From: Stentor coeruleus
Taxonomy: Eukaryota; Ciliophora; Heterotrichea; Heterotrichida; Stentoridae
Assembly: GCA_001970955.1 (NCBI GenBank)
Contig: MPUH01000045.1
Coordinates: 62,001-126,000, forward strand
DNA length: 64,000 nucleotides
Direction: 5' to 3'
Shown here: positions 19,829-30,989 of the stretch, piece after piece
Numbering within the stretch: position 1 is the stretch's first letter
Layout of the letters: the number at the start of each line of letters is the position of its first letter
Notes under the pieces: model-generated
Database searches by the model: none
What the model was told of the DNA's origin: nothing
Seen by the model: the letters and a program-made list of their open reading frames with translations, nothing else
Translations under genes and position numbers: made by a program

Positions 19829-21268
19829 TTTATATTATGAACGATTATAACCATAAGTTTTTTTACGGGATTTTAGATGGAAAGTATATGTTGGATATTA
19901 GGATAAAAAAGCCAGTAGAAGGAATAGTGGAAGTGGATGTGTTGGATGATAAGTTTGGTGATTAGATAGGGATAGAGGATTTTATGATTGTTTGTAAGGA
20001 TTTTAATGACTTTTAACTGAGATTAGGACTGGTTTGAATTTGTGATAATGGGGAAGGTATTGGGGGTTTGAGGGAAGGGATTTATGATGAAGAGGATTTT
20101 TAAGGCTTTAGAGGAGTGAGGTAGTTGAAAGAAGGGAGGTGATAAGCTTTGGATAGAGTGAAATTTTGTGATGTGGAGTGAAACTAATTATAGGCTGGGT
20201 TTTAAAAATTTGCCTTTATTTAGTTAGAGAGGAAATAGTATGAGGTTAATTATGGATGGGATTGATTGGGATTGATGCTGTTGGAGTAGTTATAGATTGG
20301 GTAAGAGGGCGCGGTTTTTAAGAAGATGGACACTTTTTAAGAATTTTTACTACAGAGGATTGATGATTGTTTATTTTTTTATTGATGTGTGGGATGCTGA
20401 TGTATGAGGTATAAATAATGATAGCTTCATAGAGTTTTATTACAAGATGACATTACAAATTATAAATTGTTATATAAGCCATTATGTATCATATTTGAGA
20501 TTTTGTAAATGATATAGAAAAAAAATCATTAAGGTAAATTGAAGAGTAAACTAAATAGTTATTTTTTGATTAAAATGTTGAAGTGCTGTTAATATTTATT
20601 TGTTTTTGTTGTTTTCACAAACTATTAGATGAGATTTTTGTAAATGATAATAAGTTCAAGTAAATAAACTGCTTTATGTAATGAATTAATTTTTACATTA
20701 TGCTTTTGCTGTTATACAAATAGACTATATTATTATTTATGTATAAGCATAGGCTGCTATCATACTTTAAACACTATTATAAGCTTATTATCTTACCTTT
20801 TCTACAGCAGCCATATTTGAAGAATCATTGAATAATAATCAGCACAAATCATAACAAAACCATGAATTATACTAACAAACTCCAAAATTAGCATCATTAA
20901 TTTCTATAAATGTATTTTATAACATAAATTTTATTATCCTACATATAAAAATCCCAACATACTAAATAAATACCCTTAGCATAAACTCCAACTTATCTAA
21001 TCAGCCCTGCAACAACAATTCCTTCATAACAACACCTTTTGATCTTTAAAGCAACTCATAGCAATTCCACACAATATCTTCATAATCACTAACTATTGCA
21101 TCCTTTTCACATTTTAATCATTAAATCCTAATATACCATAATAATCTCATAAACTAAACCCTTACTTCCTCCAGCATCTTATCCTCACAACAATCATCCC
21201 TTCATAACTAAGTTTTTCTCAATATATTATCCTATTTATCTAAACTTATTGATTTTTCTAAATCTAAA
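19829..21268. other. 1.4-kb intergenic region with a complete skew reversal
   Basis: No gene is visible. Bases 19829-20330 (5' flank of the synthetase) are G-rich and nearly C-free on the plus strand. Bases about 20780-21268 (3' flank of eIF4B) are C-rich and G-poor. The middle is balanced AT-rich sequence. This is the clearest example of the strand asymmetry in the window. Confidence 0.55.
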
Positions 21269-22570
21269 CTATTTTTTGCCGCTTGTCACAACACCAACAT
21301 TTTCTTCAGCATCCTTAGGCTTTTTTAATATATTTGTAGCTTCTTCAACATCACCCCAAGCTTTAGCTCTATTGCTAGGTCTATTTTTATTGTTATATCT
21401 GCTAACATATTCGCCTTGAGAATTTTCTTCAGGATTTGCCTCATAATCTCTTTTATCATTATTTCTATATCCTTGATTATACCCTCTACCTCTTTTATTA
21501 TCTCGATAATCCTGTTTTTTAACATAACGTTGTGATCCTTCATAATTAGCCTTTTCTGATGATGGCTCTTTTCTTCCTTCATCAACATATTCAGTATTTT
21601 CACCACCCCAAGCTTCATTTCTAGGCTCATACTTTTTATGTTGATTTTCTTCAGTATTATATGCTTTTCTATATCTTTCTCCTCTACGTCCGCCACGTCT
21701 GCCAGTAACTTTTGTAAATGTCCCTTCATCATCTTTAACAGAAGATTCTTGCTCTTTTACTTCATTTTTTTCAATACTCTCAGGTTTTACAGTTTCTACT
21801 TCATGGGTTTTTGTTTTATCATCAGGTACAACATCAACTTGTTTAACTTCTTCAAGATGTTTTTCAAACTCCAAGTCTTTATTTAAAGTATCAACAGGTT
21901 TAGCATTACCAAATGGATTACTTTTAGGCTTAGCTTGTTGAGGTTCTTTTTTACTTGGACTCTCTTCTCCTGGAGCTATAGTAATTTTCCCTCCTTTCAT
22001 TTCAGATGTCTTAGGCTTGTTATCAAACTTCCTCTCATACTTTTTTTCATATTTTTTATCATTTTCATATCTTTTCTCATTATCAAATCTTTTCTCGTAG
22101 TTTCCTCTTTCTTCATAATCCTGTCTTCTTCCTCCTCTTCTCCCACCTCTTCTATCACCACCTCTTCTCCCTCTATCTCCCCCACCTCTACTTTGCCCTA
22201 CCTCTACAAATAAAGTTCTTCCACAAATGCTCTGACCATTTTTTTCAACTAATTTCATAGCGTCTTCCATGTCAAAAATTTTAACTGAAGCAAAGCCTGT
22301 GCATCTGTCTCTTTCTACAATAAGTTCTATTTTTGATTGAGATGATAGGCCGATTTCTTTTATAAGGTCTTCAACTATTACCGAGTAAGATAAATTGTTC
22401 AGATATAAGGATAATGGGAAAGTGCTTTTGTTAATTTTTTCAAGTAGCATGTCTTTTTTCCAGTCTTTGCCTGGAATGTGAGGTTTAGATTGGTGGACAA
22501 CTTTTGCTTCTTGGTCACTAGACTCCTCTTCACTGTCATCGGCCCAATTCGCCTTTTTTTGTCCTTCCAT
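21269..22570 (-). CDS. EIF4B: Translation initiation factor eIF4B
   Basis: 433 residues. One RRM lies at about 50-125 (RNP2-like LYLNNLSY, RNP1-like CTGFASVKIF). After it come Arg/Gly-rich segments (GRRGGDRRGGRRGGRR), a charged Tyr/Arg/Lys-rich stretch of Glu-Lys-Arg-Tyr repeats, and the diagnostic eIF4B/eIF4H motif NPFGNAKPVDT near 217. The second half is another basic, Tyr- and Gly-rich disordered region with RGGRRGERYR. The N-terminal WADDSEEE block is also eIF4B-like. eIF4B stimulates the eIF4A helicase during mRNA scanning. The RRM is weakly conserved, but the domain order and the NPFG motif make the call firm. It starts at an ATG at 22570 and ends in TAG. Confidence 0.88.
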   Translation of the reverse strand: MEGQKKANWADDSEEESSDQEAKVVHQSKPHIPGKDWKKDMLLEKINKSTFPLSLYLNNLSYSVIVEDLIKEIGLSSQSKIELIVERDRCTGFASVKIFDMEDAMKLVEKNGQSICGRTLFVEVGQSRGGGDRGRRGGDRRGGRRGGRRQDYEERGNYEKRFDNEKRYENDKKYEKKYERKFDNKPKTSEMKGGKITIAPGEESPSKKEPQQAKPKSNPFGNAKPVDTLNKDLEFEKHLEEVKQVDVVPDDKTKTHEVETVKPESIEKNEVKEQESSVKDDEGTFTKVTGRRGGRRGERYRKAYNTEENQHKKYEPRNEAWGGENTEYVDEGRKEPSSEKANYEGSQRYVKKQDYRDNKRGRGYNQGYRNNDKRDYEANPEENSQGEYVSRYNNKNRPSNRAKAWGDVEEATNILKKPKDAEENVGVVTSGKK

Positions 22571-23031
22571 TTATTAGCATTTTCTTTTCCTTTGATTGGA
22601 ATGTTCATTTAGGATTTTTTTGATTTGGGATAAATATGAGATTTATGATATGAAATATGAGGCTTTTAGGAATTGGTTTTTTGGGAAATTGCTGTGGTTG
22701 ATGGATGTGCGTAAAAGGATGCAAATATAAGATTTCTTTTGCTTGAAGGTATAGTATAAATTTGTTAATGTAGTTATGCTAATATTTCTATAGTATAGTA
22801 AACTTTAATAGTAAATATCCTCTCATAAATAGTATAAAATAACTATTAAAATAACCAAAAAAATCATATTCAATCTAATCCTTGTATTAATACCTTAGAT
22901 CTATGATTAGAATCAAGCCTTATTATCATAAGACCCAAAAGCATATAATTTTTACTACCCAGTTTTTTTTTTCCACACAGTATTAGCTCTTTTGATCTAA
23001 AATTTTAATAAAGTTTTATTTGTTTAATACA
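22571..23031. other. Spacer, no gene seen
   Basis: The left part (5' flank of eIF4B) is G-biased on the plus strand to about 22720. The right part (22830-23031, 3' flank of the short coiled-coil gene) is C-biased. No RNA gene or repeat was found. Confidence 0.5.
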
Positions 23032-23307
23032 TTAACTAGTTTCATAGTTAGAAATTTCACTATAAAGTTCTTGGATTTGTAACTCACGCTTCTCAAGCTT
23101 ATCTGCTGACTTATTAACCCATGCTTCTAATTCCACAACTCTGTTTCTTAAAGCTTCATTCTCATCAACAACTTCAGCAAGAGCTTCTTTAAGACAAATA
23201 ATATGTTCTTGTTTAGCTTGACAACCAATACATCCTTTATCTTGTAAACTAAATACGTTGTTAAGTCCTTTTACAGGCCTAACCTCTAGACTTGAATCGT
23301 CGGACAT
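23032..23307 (-). CDS. Short coiled-coil protein with a CxxC
   Basis: 91 residues. After a short acidic N-terminus comes GCIGCQAKQEHIIC, with a CxxC and a later Cys. A single coiled coil follows (about 35-85), rich in Glu, Leu and Asn, ending near YSEISNYETS. The composition resembles a leucine zipper, but there is no basic region for DNA binding. A small zinc-binding or dimerisation subunit is conceivable. Both flanks have the composition expected of a minus-strand gene (G-biased upstream at 23308-23551, C-biased downstream), which supports a real gene despite its size. No family is recognised. It ends in TAG. Confidence 0.65.
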   Translation of the reverse strand: MSDDSSLEVRPVKGLNNVFSLQDKGCIGCQAKQEHIICLKEALAEVVDENEALRNRVVELEAWVNKSADKLEKRELQIQELYSEISNYETS

Positions 23308-23551
23308 TGACTTTTATTATTTTAAAAGCCATAGTTAAATCGTATACTATAACTAAGCTAAGAAAAAATATAAGATATCGAGATATAAATAATATAATAA
23401 TGAGATGAAAATATGATTAGGATAAGAATAAAAATAGAAGATCAATAATGAGGAGAAAAATAAACTATGATATAAAATATTAATGGGAAATCATTTTTGA
23501 AATCTCTAAGATATGAGTTTTAGTATAAGTATTAAATGATTAATATTAAAA

Positions 23552-26500
23552 TTAAGACTTTTTAGTAAAGATTCTCCGTTTATTTTTACTGTTTTTTGAA
23601 GATAGGTGCTCGGTGCTCAAGCCTAGTTGTGAATAGATTATTTGTAGCATAACAAGTGAGTCTGCATCTAGACCCTTTAGCTTTTCTGAAAATTTCTGAA
23701 CTGTACTCCTCAAGTACTCAATATCAAAGCTATTCTGACTTTTAACAATCAAATCTAATTTTCTTATCTCTTCTTGCAATGATTTTATATGATTTTTACA
23801 AATTCTAAGTCTTTGTTTTTTATCATTTGCTTTTGCAATTAGATCTTCAATGATTTTTTTCTGTTGAACCATCCTTGCATGAGCCCTATAACCAATTTCT
23901 TGATTCCCTTCGCTGAAAATTGAAATCGAATCAAAATTAACCTTACTTTCTTCAGATATATTAGAATTAGCATCTGGATACCTAAAAATATAATTTTCAG
24001 CATTGATTACCTGCTTGCACCACTCAGTAACAACATTAGGTATTTCATTTTTAATAAGTCTCTTAAGTTTATCAAGCACTTTTTCAACTAACACCTGAGA
24101 CATATCTGAAGAATCATCACTTTCTAAAGTATTACAAAATCTCGATAAAGGACNTTGATTACCTGCTTGCACCACTCAGTAACAACATTAGGTATTTCAT
24201 TTTTAATAAGTCTCTTAAGTTTATCAAGCACTTTTTCAACCAACACCTGAGACATATCTGAAGAATCATCACTTTCTAAAGTATTACAAAATCTCGATAA
24301 AGGACTTTCTCCTTCATCAGACTTGATTACAAGCGAATCATCACTTAACACCCGTGATGGTGGTTGGGTTACAGATTTTAAAGCATTAGCATTACACATA
24401 TAAGTAGCTAATTTATTTTTCAACTCATTTGTAAGTTTTTTTTCTTCTTCAAGCTGTTGAAATACTTTTTTATTGTTTATAACTAAAGACTTTATCTCAT
24501 TTTCTTGTTCTGAACGAGTATATTTAAGACTTTCTACTTCTTCAATAAGGTCATCTAATTTTTCATTGATTTCTTTTTTATCTTTTATGAGCTTTTTGTA
24601 TTCAGTTTTAATTAAACCTTTAGAACTTTCTAAAAATACAATCCTTTTTTGCAAAGCTGTGTTTTCTGCTCTTATCCCAACATCACCTAAAGTTTGCTGT
24701 TTTATAGAATTTGCTAATTCCTTTTCGAGATTTTCTTTTTCTTTTATGATTTTTTCATAGTGAGTTTTTAGTTTAGAAAGCTCTGATGTGAGGTCTAGGA
24801 TTTTTTTGGACTTTTCTTCGTTTTCACATGCCATTTTGATGATTTTCTCTTCAAAATTAGCTTTAGAGTTTTGCAATTCTTTGCGAATCACGTCAAGTTT
24901 TTCGAATTCATCTTTGAGTTTTTTATGTTCTTCAATAAACCCTGAGTTCTTTTTTTTTAGTTCATCGTTTTCTTTTGCGAGTTCGTATTTGTCAAGTTTT
25001 AGATCTTCTATTTCTTCTTTGCAAGACTCTTGAAACGCAGTTATGTCGTTTTTTATTTTTTTATAAGCCATTTCTAATAAAGTATTTTTATCTGAAAGTT
25101 CTTTAATTGTATTTTTATTTTGTTGTTCAGTTTTTGCTAGTTCTGATATAGAAAGTTCTGATAAAGGTTTATTAAAATATTGAGAAAATATAAGGTTTAA
25201 AGTTGAAGAAGGTGTTGAAAAGACTAGGGAATAAAAATAGCATAGATTAGGTTTTTTTAATGAGGGTAGACTAGTTTTATAGGATTTTAATTGTAGTTTT
25301 TGTTCTTTGGGTAGTATTTGAGAATTTAAATATTGTGATTTCAAGTTTTTAAGCTCTTCTTGGGTTTGAATAAGGGATGATTGGGTAAATGCTAAAGTTT
25401 CTAAGTTTTTTTTATTTTCTTCAGTCTCTTGAATAGCTTTAATAAGTTGACCTTTGAGGATTTTGTTCTGATCGTCTAGTTTTGAATTGTTTTCGTTTGT
25501 TGTGATGAGAATCTTCTCAGTTTGATCTAGTTTTTCACATAAGTTTATAAATTTTTGTTTGATTTTTATTATCTCTTCTTGTGAATCCGTACATAGTTTT
25601 TCTATAATTTTATATGATTCACTTTTATCATTTATTTCTTTTTTAAGTTTGCTAATTTCTATATCAGAAAACTCAAGCTTTTCTAAGGCTGATTGAGAAG
25701 AAACTAAAGAGTTTTTTAATAGTTCGATTTGAGTTTCCTTTTTTTGCAATGAATTTTGTAAGTTTTCTATATTTTTATCTTTTTCTTGTAGTTTGGTTTG
25801 ATCAGCAGATATTATTTCAAGTTCTTTTATTTGTAGGAGTAGGGATGAAATCAGGGTGTCTTTATTAGATAATTCTTGAGTAGATTTAAAAATAGCCTCT
25901 TCAGCATATTTTTTGCTTAATTTCGAGTTTTCTAAAACTTTATTCTGTAACTCTTTAATTTCATCAACTTTTTCTTTAAGAATTTCTTTAAGGTTCCCAA
26001 TTTCTACATCTTTATCTTGGGCCTGTTCAGCATATTTCTTAAGTTGTATCCGATCTTTAACATAATCTTCCTCATTTTGTTTATATTTTGCATTTTCTTC
26101 TAAAATTGTATTAAACTGATCATTAAGTTCAATAATTTCTTTCTTATACTTTTCAATATTTTCCTTTAATTCTATATTTTCTTTTATTTCTTGTGTTTTA
26201 TTTGTTGTAGAATAATATTTCTCAATCTCTTCTTTCAAGTTTTCTATATCTTGATCTTTTATTCTAAGCATTTCCTTTAAACTCTCAATATCTTTATTTT
26301 TTTTGTCTAAGTTTTCTTGTAATTTTTTATTTTCCATTTCAATTCTCTTCATGTCTTCATTAATTTTATCAAGTTCGTTTTCATATCCAAGTATCATATT
26401 CAGATTTTTTTTAACACTTTCTTTTTCTTTAATCAAATTCTCTTTAAGATTTTCCATATGCTGTTCTTTTATTTTAAGCTTTTCCTTTAATCCTAATATT

Positions 26501-28441
26501 TCTTGATTTTCACTTGCAAACTCTTTATTTTCTAAAATTTTTATTTGTTCTTTAGCTATTTGAAGATCTTTTTCTGCAATTTTCAAATCTTCGAAACAAC
26601 TTTTAGAAGTTTGTTTTTCGTTTTTTATATCTTCTTGTAATGCAGAAATAAGAAATTCTTGCTTTATTACTTTGTCTTTATAAGAAAAAAGTTTGGAATG
26701 GATTTTCTGTTGAGCATCTTTAAGTTTTTTCTGAAACTTGGTGAGTTTATCTTTTTTATCATTGATTCTCTCTGAAATATTATGAAAAGCTAAATTCACT
26801 GTTTTTTCAAAAGGATCAGCAATTTCATTCATGGAAGCACTGCTGAAAAATGACTTTTCACGTGTCGCGAAAGAGAGTTCAAAACTCGCATTTTTATTAT
26901 ATGGAGTGCTAGCCACTGAAGATCCAGCATCAAATCCACTTTCTGTTGCTTTAAATGCTGTATTNGTATTTATAAAATAAATATTGATAAAAAGTTATCA
27001 TAAAGACAATAAAAATTACAAAGAAAAATAATAAGAATTTTTAATAATAAACCCTTTCTGTTGCTTTAAATGCTGTATTCCCAAGATATCTTTCCGAAGT
27101 ATTTATAGTATTTATAGATATCTTCAAATTATTTATCTCCGTGCTTTTGATTTTCACAGCTTCAGTATACATATCAGCTATCAATTTTTCTCTTTTTAAA
27201 ATTTCCTTAAGATCATTATTTTCTTCTTCAAGTTTATAATAAGAACTTCCCGCTGATTCCGATCTTTTATTATGTTTTTCAATATTTCCTACATTTTTCG
27301 AAGCATCTTCTTGTAATTCCTTAATTTTAATACGGACTTTTGTTTTCAAATTTTCTAGTGTATCTCTACTTATCTTAACATTATTTTTAAGTTCAGTTGA
27401 ATTAAGTAATTCTGTTACAGCCCGAGCTAGATTTTGTGATTTAATCTTTAAAATTGAATTAAATGCATTAAGTTTATTGATTTCAATTTCATAATGGTTT
27501 ATTATTGTATGAATTGCTGGAGGTACTGGAGGGTGTTTAGAACAATAATCCTTCCAGTTCTTATAAAGATCACGTTCTTCACAAGCTTTTACTAATTCAC
27601 TTTTTAAATTGGTTAATTCTTTTTTAATTCCATGAGTCTCTCGTTCTTTTGGGGATAAAGATCGTGATATTGGGGAAGATGGGGATATTGAACGATTTCT
27701 AGCAATAGGGGTTATTGATTTTTTTACTTGTTTTGTTGTGATTTTTGGAACAGGGAAAAATTTTTGCAGCTTTTTAGGGCTGTTTGGTTTGTTTGCTTGA
27801 TGAGAAGGTGGGCTTGGAATTGGGTTAAAGTGATTGTTTTTAGCTGAGGTGAGCAAATTGTTATTTTTTGGACTTTTAGTATCAATAATTTGACTAGGAA
27901 TAAGGTTCCTATACTGCACCTGCTCATTTTCCTTAAGTGTTTTCTTTATTGTACCAATTTCATAATTCGCTTTTACTATCTCCTGTTGTAATAAAGCAAT
28001 GTCTGAATCCTGTTTTTCATAAAGCTTTTTTTTATTCTCAACCTTATCTTCTAACTCTTTTAACAAAGCAGGGTCAGGACTTTTCAATTTAAGTTCAACA
28101 ACTTTTGTATTGAGTTCATTAACTGTTTTGGCTAACACATTATTTTTTCTTTTAAGCTTGATGTTTTCCTTATAATATTCATTATGGTTTTTTTGCTTTT
28201 CAGCAATTTTTTCTGTGGGGACTTTCAAATTTGGCTCTTTTTTCGCTGTTATATCTTCTGAAAAGAGATTCGAACAACTGCTCATGAATTCAAAATACCT
28301 GTCTTGTAAAGCGTCAAGTTTTGATTTTAATTGAACAGATTGGTGAATGTTATTTGATGTAACTGAAAGATTAGATCGATTTGGTGTTCCTTCACGTTTT
28401 GAGCGTTTATTAGCTACACGACTTGAGGTTCTTGAAGTCAT
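23552..28441 (-). CDS. Long coiled-coil protein with GRIP-like C-terminus (golgin), two assembly gaps
   Basis: I read this as one gene starting at an ATG at 28441. N at 26965 and N at 24154 each lie between duplicated contig ends. Collapsing both duplicates (115 and 152 bases) keeps a single open frame of about 1,540 residues. Residues 1-460 are Ser/Lys-rich with coiled-coil stretches, and about 1,000 residues of nearly continuous Lys/Glu coiled coil follow. Near the C-terminus FDIEYLRSTVQKF then MLQIIYSQLGLSTEH resembles the GRIP domain, which anchors golgins to the trans-Golgi through Arl1 (family Tyr and hydrophobic positions match). The tail is basic. A tether of Golgi vesicles is therefore likely. 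The alternative is two neighbouring genes, with the upstream one ending in TAA at 27041. The shared 26-base coding segment in the same frame on both sides makes one gene more probable. Confidence 0.7.
24003..24305. repeat. 151-base direct duplication flanking a single-N gap
   Basis: Bases 24003-24153 and 24155-24305 differ at only one position, with N at 24154 between them. The duplication shifts the golgin frame, and removing one copy repairs it. Likely unmerged overlap of two contigs. Confidence 0.92.
26939..27079. repeat. 26-base direct duplication around a single-N gap, with an 88-base unmatched tip
   Basis: The 26-base coding segment at 26939-26964 recurs exactly at 27054-27079. N is at 26965. 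Bases 26966-27053 lie between the N and the second copy, are very AT-rich and include a stop codon in the golgin frame. They look like an erroneous contig tip, or an alternative end of an allele or paralogue. Confidence 0.8.
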
Positions 28442-29228
28442 ATTTATATTGCATCATATTAAAAAAAGTTCTTGTTTTTAAATATATCTAATAATAATAA
28501 GGTTTTTTCAAAATAGATATGAATAATAAATTAATTGAAGCTGAGGTATGAATTAATACTGAATGATTATATAAAATAGAAGATATTAGTGATATAAATT
28601 ATGAAATATAAGAATCAATTAAGAATATTTATCAGAATTCTAATTGGAGAAAGCAAATGGGGTAGTAATTCCTTAAATTTTGTGATTTTTTATATCGCAG
28701 CTTTGGTTTATAGATTTTGATATTTTTGTATACAAAATTTAAATACAAGATTTTTGAGTTTTATTAGGAGTAATATGAAAGTATAAAAAAATTTGCAGAT
28801 AAGGGAAGATGAAGATAAGAAGTATTAGTAGTTAAAAGGAAGGGGAAATATGCTTAATAAATTTGAAATTTTGTGATTTGGTGCTGTGTACAATTTTGAC
28901 ATAAAATTGGTAAATTTTGTAAGATGAAATGATTTGAATTATTTTGAAACAGAGGGAAATCTATAATACAAATTTAAAAATATTGATAAGCATAAGATTG
29001 AATAGATATATAATTTTATTAGTCCCATAAATAATTATAGCTAATTCATTTGGTTTAATTATGATATTTTTTTAAAGCATAATCATTACTGTCATAAAAT
29101 TATTTATCCTTAAATGCATTATAGTACAGTTATCTAAAAGCCCATAATTTTAGGAAATGAAAAAATATTTTAATTACTTTTACTCAATAATCATATATCA
29201 TGCTTTCATATTTATTCTATATCTAATT
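28442..29228. other. Intergenic region, no gene seen
   Basis: About 790 bases between the golgin start and the HGPRT stop. The plus strand is G-biased through about 28980 and then mildly C-biased near 29040-29228. Nothing recognisable beyond AT-rich sequence. Confidence 0.5.
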
Positions 29229-29873
29229 TTAATTAGACCTAAAATGCACTTTCCCCTCATCATTAAGTACCGCGACATGAGGCATATCTCTAAAAAAACC
29301 ATTATAATCAATATTGTACCCAACAATCCATTCATCTGGAAGTGAAAATCCAATATAATCAGGAACAACATAAACATTTTCAACATTTCTCTTATAAGCA
29401 AGTACACAAATTTTCAAAGAACTAGGTTCTTTCTTCCAAATAGCTTCTCTAACTTTCATTAACGTCTTACCCTTATCAACCATATCTTCAATAATAACTA
29501 CTGACTTATTTTTTAAATCAAGTATATCAAGCCCTTCAATTACCACTTCTTCTTGTACGTCATTAACATAACTTCTTGCTCTAATAAATTCTAGCCTATG
29601 GACACATTGACTCTGATAAGAATCTTTTTCTACACGTTTTAGTAAGTCTCTGCAAAAGCGAAAAGCCCCTCTTAAAACACAAATAAAAATTATCTCTTGA
29701 TTTGGGCAGTCATTGAGAATATTCTGAGAGATATTCTTGATTCTATCTTTTATAGTTCGATTTGTAATCAAAATATTTTTCAGGAATGGTTTATATTTAC
29801 GACTGATTTGGACCATATTAGGAGATAAAGTATCTTCATCAGCTATAAAGATATAATTTCCTTTATTCTCCAT
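29229..29873 (-). CDS. HPRT1: Hypoxanthine-guanine phosphoribosyltransferase
   Basis: 214 residues, the usual size. It salvages hypoxanthine and guanine to IMP and GMP using PRPP. The PRPP-binding loop is VVIIEDMVDKGKT (125-137), with the acidic pair E129-D130 and the general-base Asp D133. The human enzyme has Thr after this Asp (DTGKT); here it is Lys134, an unusual change in the loop that holds the 5'-phosphate. The LRGAF loop (67-71), the flexible-loop Ser-Tyr (101-102), purine-contacting K161 and D189 in GYNIDYNGFFRDM are all present. The gene is complete, from an ATG at 29873 to TAA. Ciliates commonly depend on purine salvage, so a housekeeping role is expected. No intron. Confidence 0.95.
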   Translation of the reverse strand: MENKGNYIFIADEDTLSPNMVQISRKYKPFLKNILITNRTIKDRIKNISQNILNDCPNQEIIFICVLRGAFRFCRDLLKRVEKDSYQSQCVHRLEFIRARSYVNDVQEEVVIEGLDILDLKNKSVVIIEDMVDKGKTLMKVREAIWKKEPSSLKICVLAYKRNVENVYVVPDYIGFSLPDEWIVGYNIDYNGFFRDMPHVAVLNDEGKVHFRSN

Positions 29874-30989
29874 TAGTTTATAAACTTTTTGTATGGATAT
29901 TGAGTGATATAATAATATTACTCAGTTTATATTTGATTTGTTTAGATATAAAGTTAGAATATAAAAGTTTTCTTAAGAATCTGAATATATTTTTTATTAA
30001 GTTATTAAGCTATTTAGTTTTTATATTATGGTAAGAAATGACTCTTTATTAGATCTACTAAATATTTTACTATGGAAAGATGAATTAATTCTTTAATAGA
30101 AGAATATTGTATCAATGGTCCCTATCTAGGAATTCTTTAATAGAAGAATATTGTATCAATGGCCCCTATCTAGGATTTTGTATTTGGATATTCCTTTTAG
30201 ATATTTACCCAAGGATTTATGTATAGGGAGAAAACTTTAACACTAAAATGATTTTAATATGATTTTACTAAGAATGTATACAGGAGAATTTAGTTCTAAA
30301 AAAAATTAAAGGCTCCAGGAAGTTCAGGTTATATATTTATATAACACAAAAAAAATATTTTATTATTGAGGTTAAAACATATGATGAGATATTATAAGTT
30401 ATGAACTGTAGTAAATTGATTTATTTTAAAAAAAGTGGAAAGCATCAGAGAAATTATGGCCTCTTTGTTTTGTATTGTACCATATAAAATTATATTTAAT
30501 TTGAGGATTTTTTTTTTCTATTTTTGAATGTAGCCTTGGTACAATTATGTCATCCTTATGCTTTGGTTCTTTTAAATATATAAAATCGTTTGATGAAATA
30601 AAAATTTATCATTTTCTCTTCTACTACTTTTAATTTTTTCCCAAAGAGAAGTTTAAACCTTTCCGTAAATAATAACTATGATAGTTTTATTTATTGCAAA
30701 TATACTTGATTTCACACTGATTGGCTATCTTGAACCACTACCTTTTGACTTTGAGCTGCTGACTATTGACCCTGGAACACTACTTTTTATGAATTTTTGA
30801 TTTACTCATTTTTGATTATAAATCCTATTTAGTTATAAATTTTAACTTTATACTTCTGGATTATGTTTATATAGTTAAAAATTTATTAGGAAATGATAAT
30901 ATATAAAAGTAAGTGCTATTAAAAAATTATATATGAAAATTATATAAGCATACAGTCACTCCATAGAAAATATGATTTTATAATTGTAA
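29874..30989. other. Divergent intergenic region containing a 2 x 44 tandem repeat
   Basis: About 1.1 kb between divergent HGPRT and Pin1-type genes. Apart from the tandem duplication at 30087-30174 there is no supported feature. It should contain both promoters, but the C-rich signature is weaker here than elsewhere. Confidence 0.5.
30087..30174. repeat. Tandem duplication, 2 x 44 bases
   Basis: Bases 30087-30130 and 30131-30174 are identical except for one T/C difference (30119 against 30163). They are directly adjacent, with no N between them, in non-coding DNA. Confidence 0.95.

Noticed and set aside
26914-26916. GTG at 26916 as start of a separate coiled-coil gene
   Set aside because: The frame stays open upstream to the N gap and shares coding sequence with the neighbouring frame, so this is mid-gene.
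27041-27043. TAA at 27041 as the true end of the upstream coiled-coil frame
   Set aside because: It lies at the edge of the 88-base segment next to an assembly gap. The 26-base overlap continues in frame into the golgin. Kept as an alternative only.
29157-29345. 62-codon plus-strand frame overlapping the HGPRT 3' end
   Set aside because: It lies largely antisense to a clear HGPRT gene and is explained by that gene.
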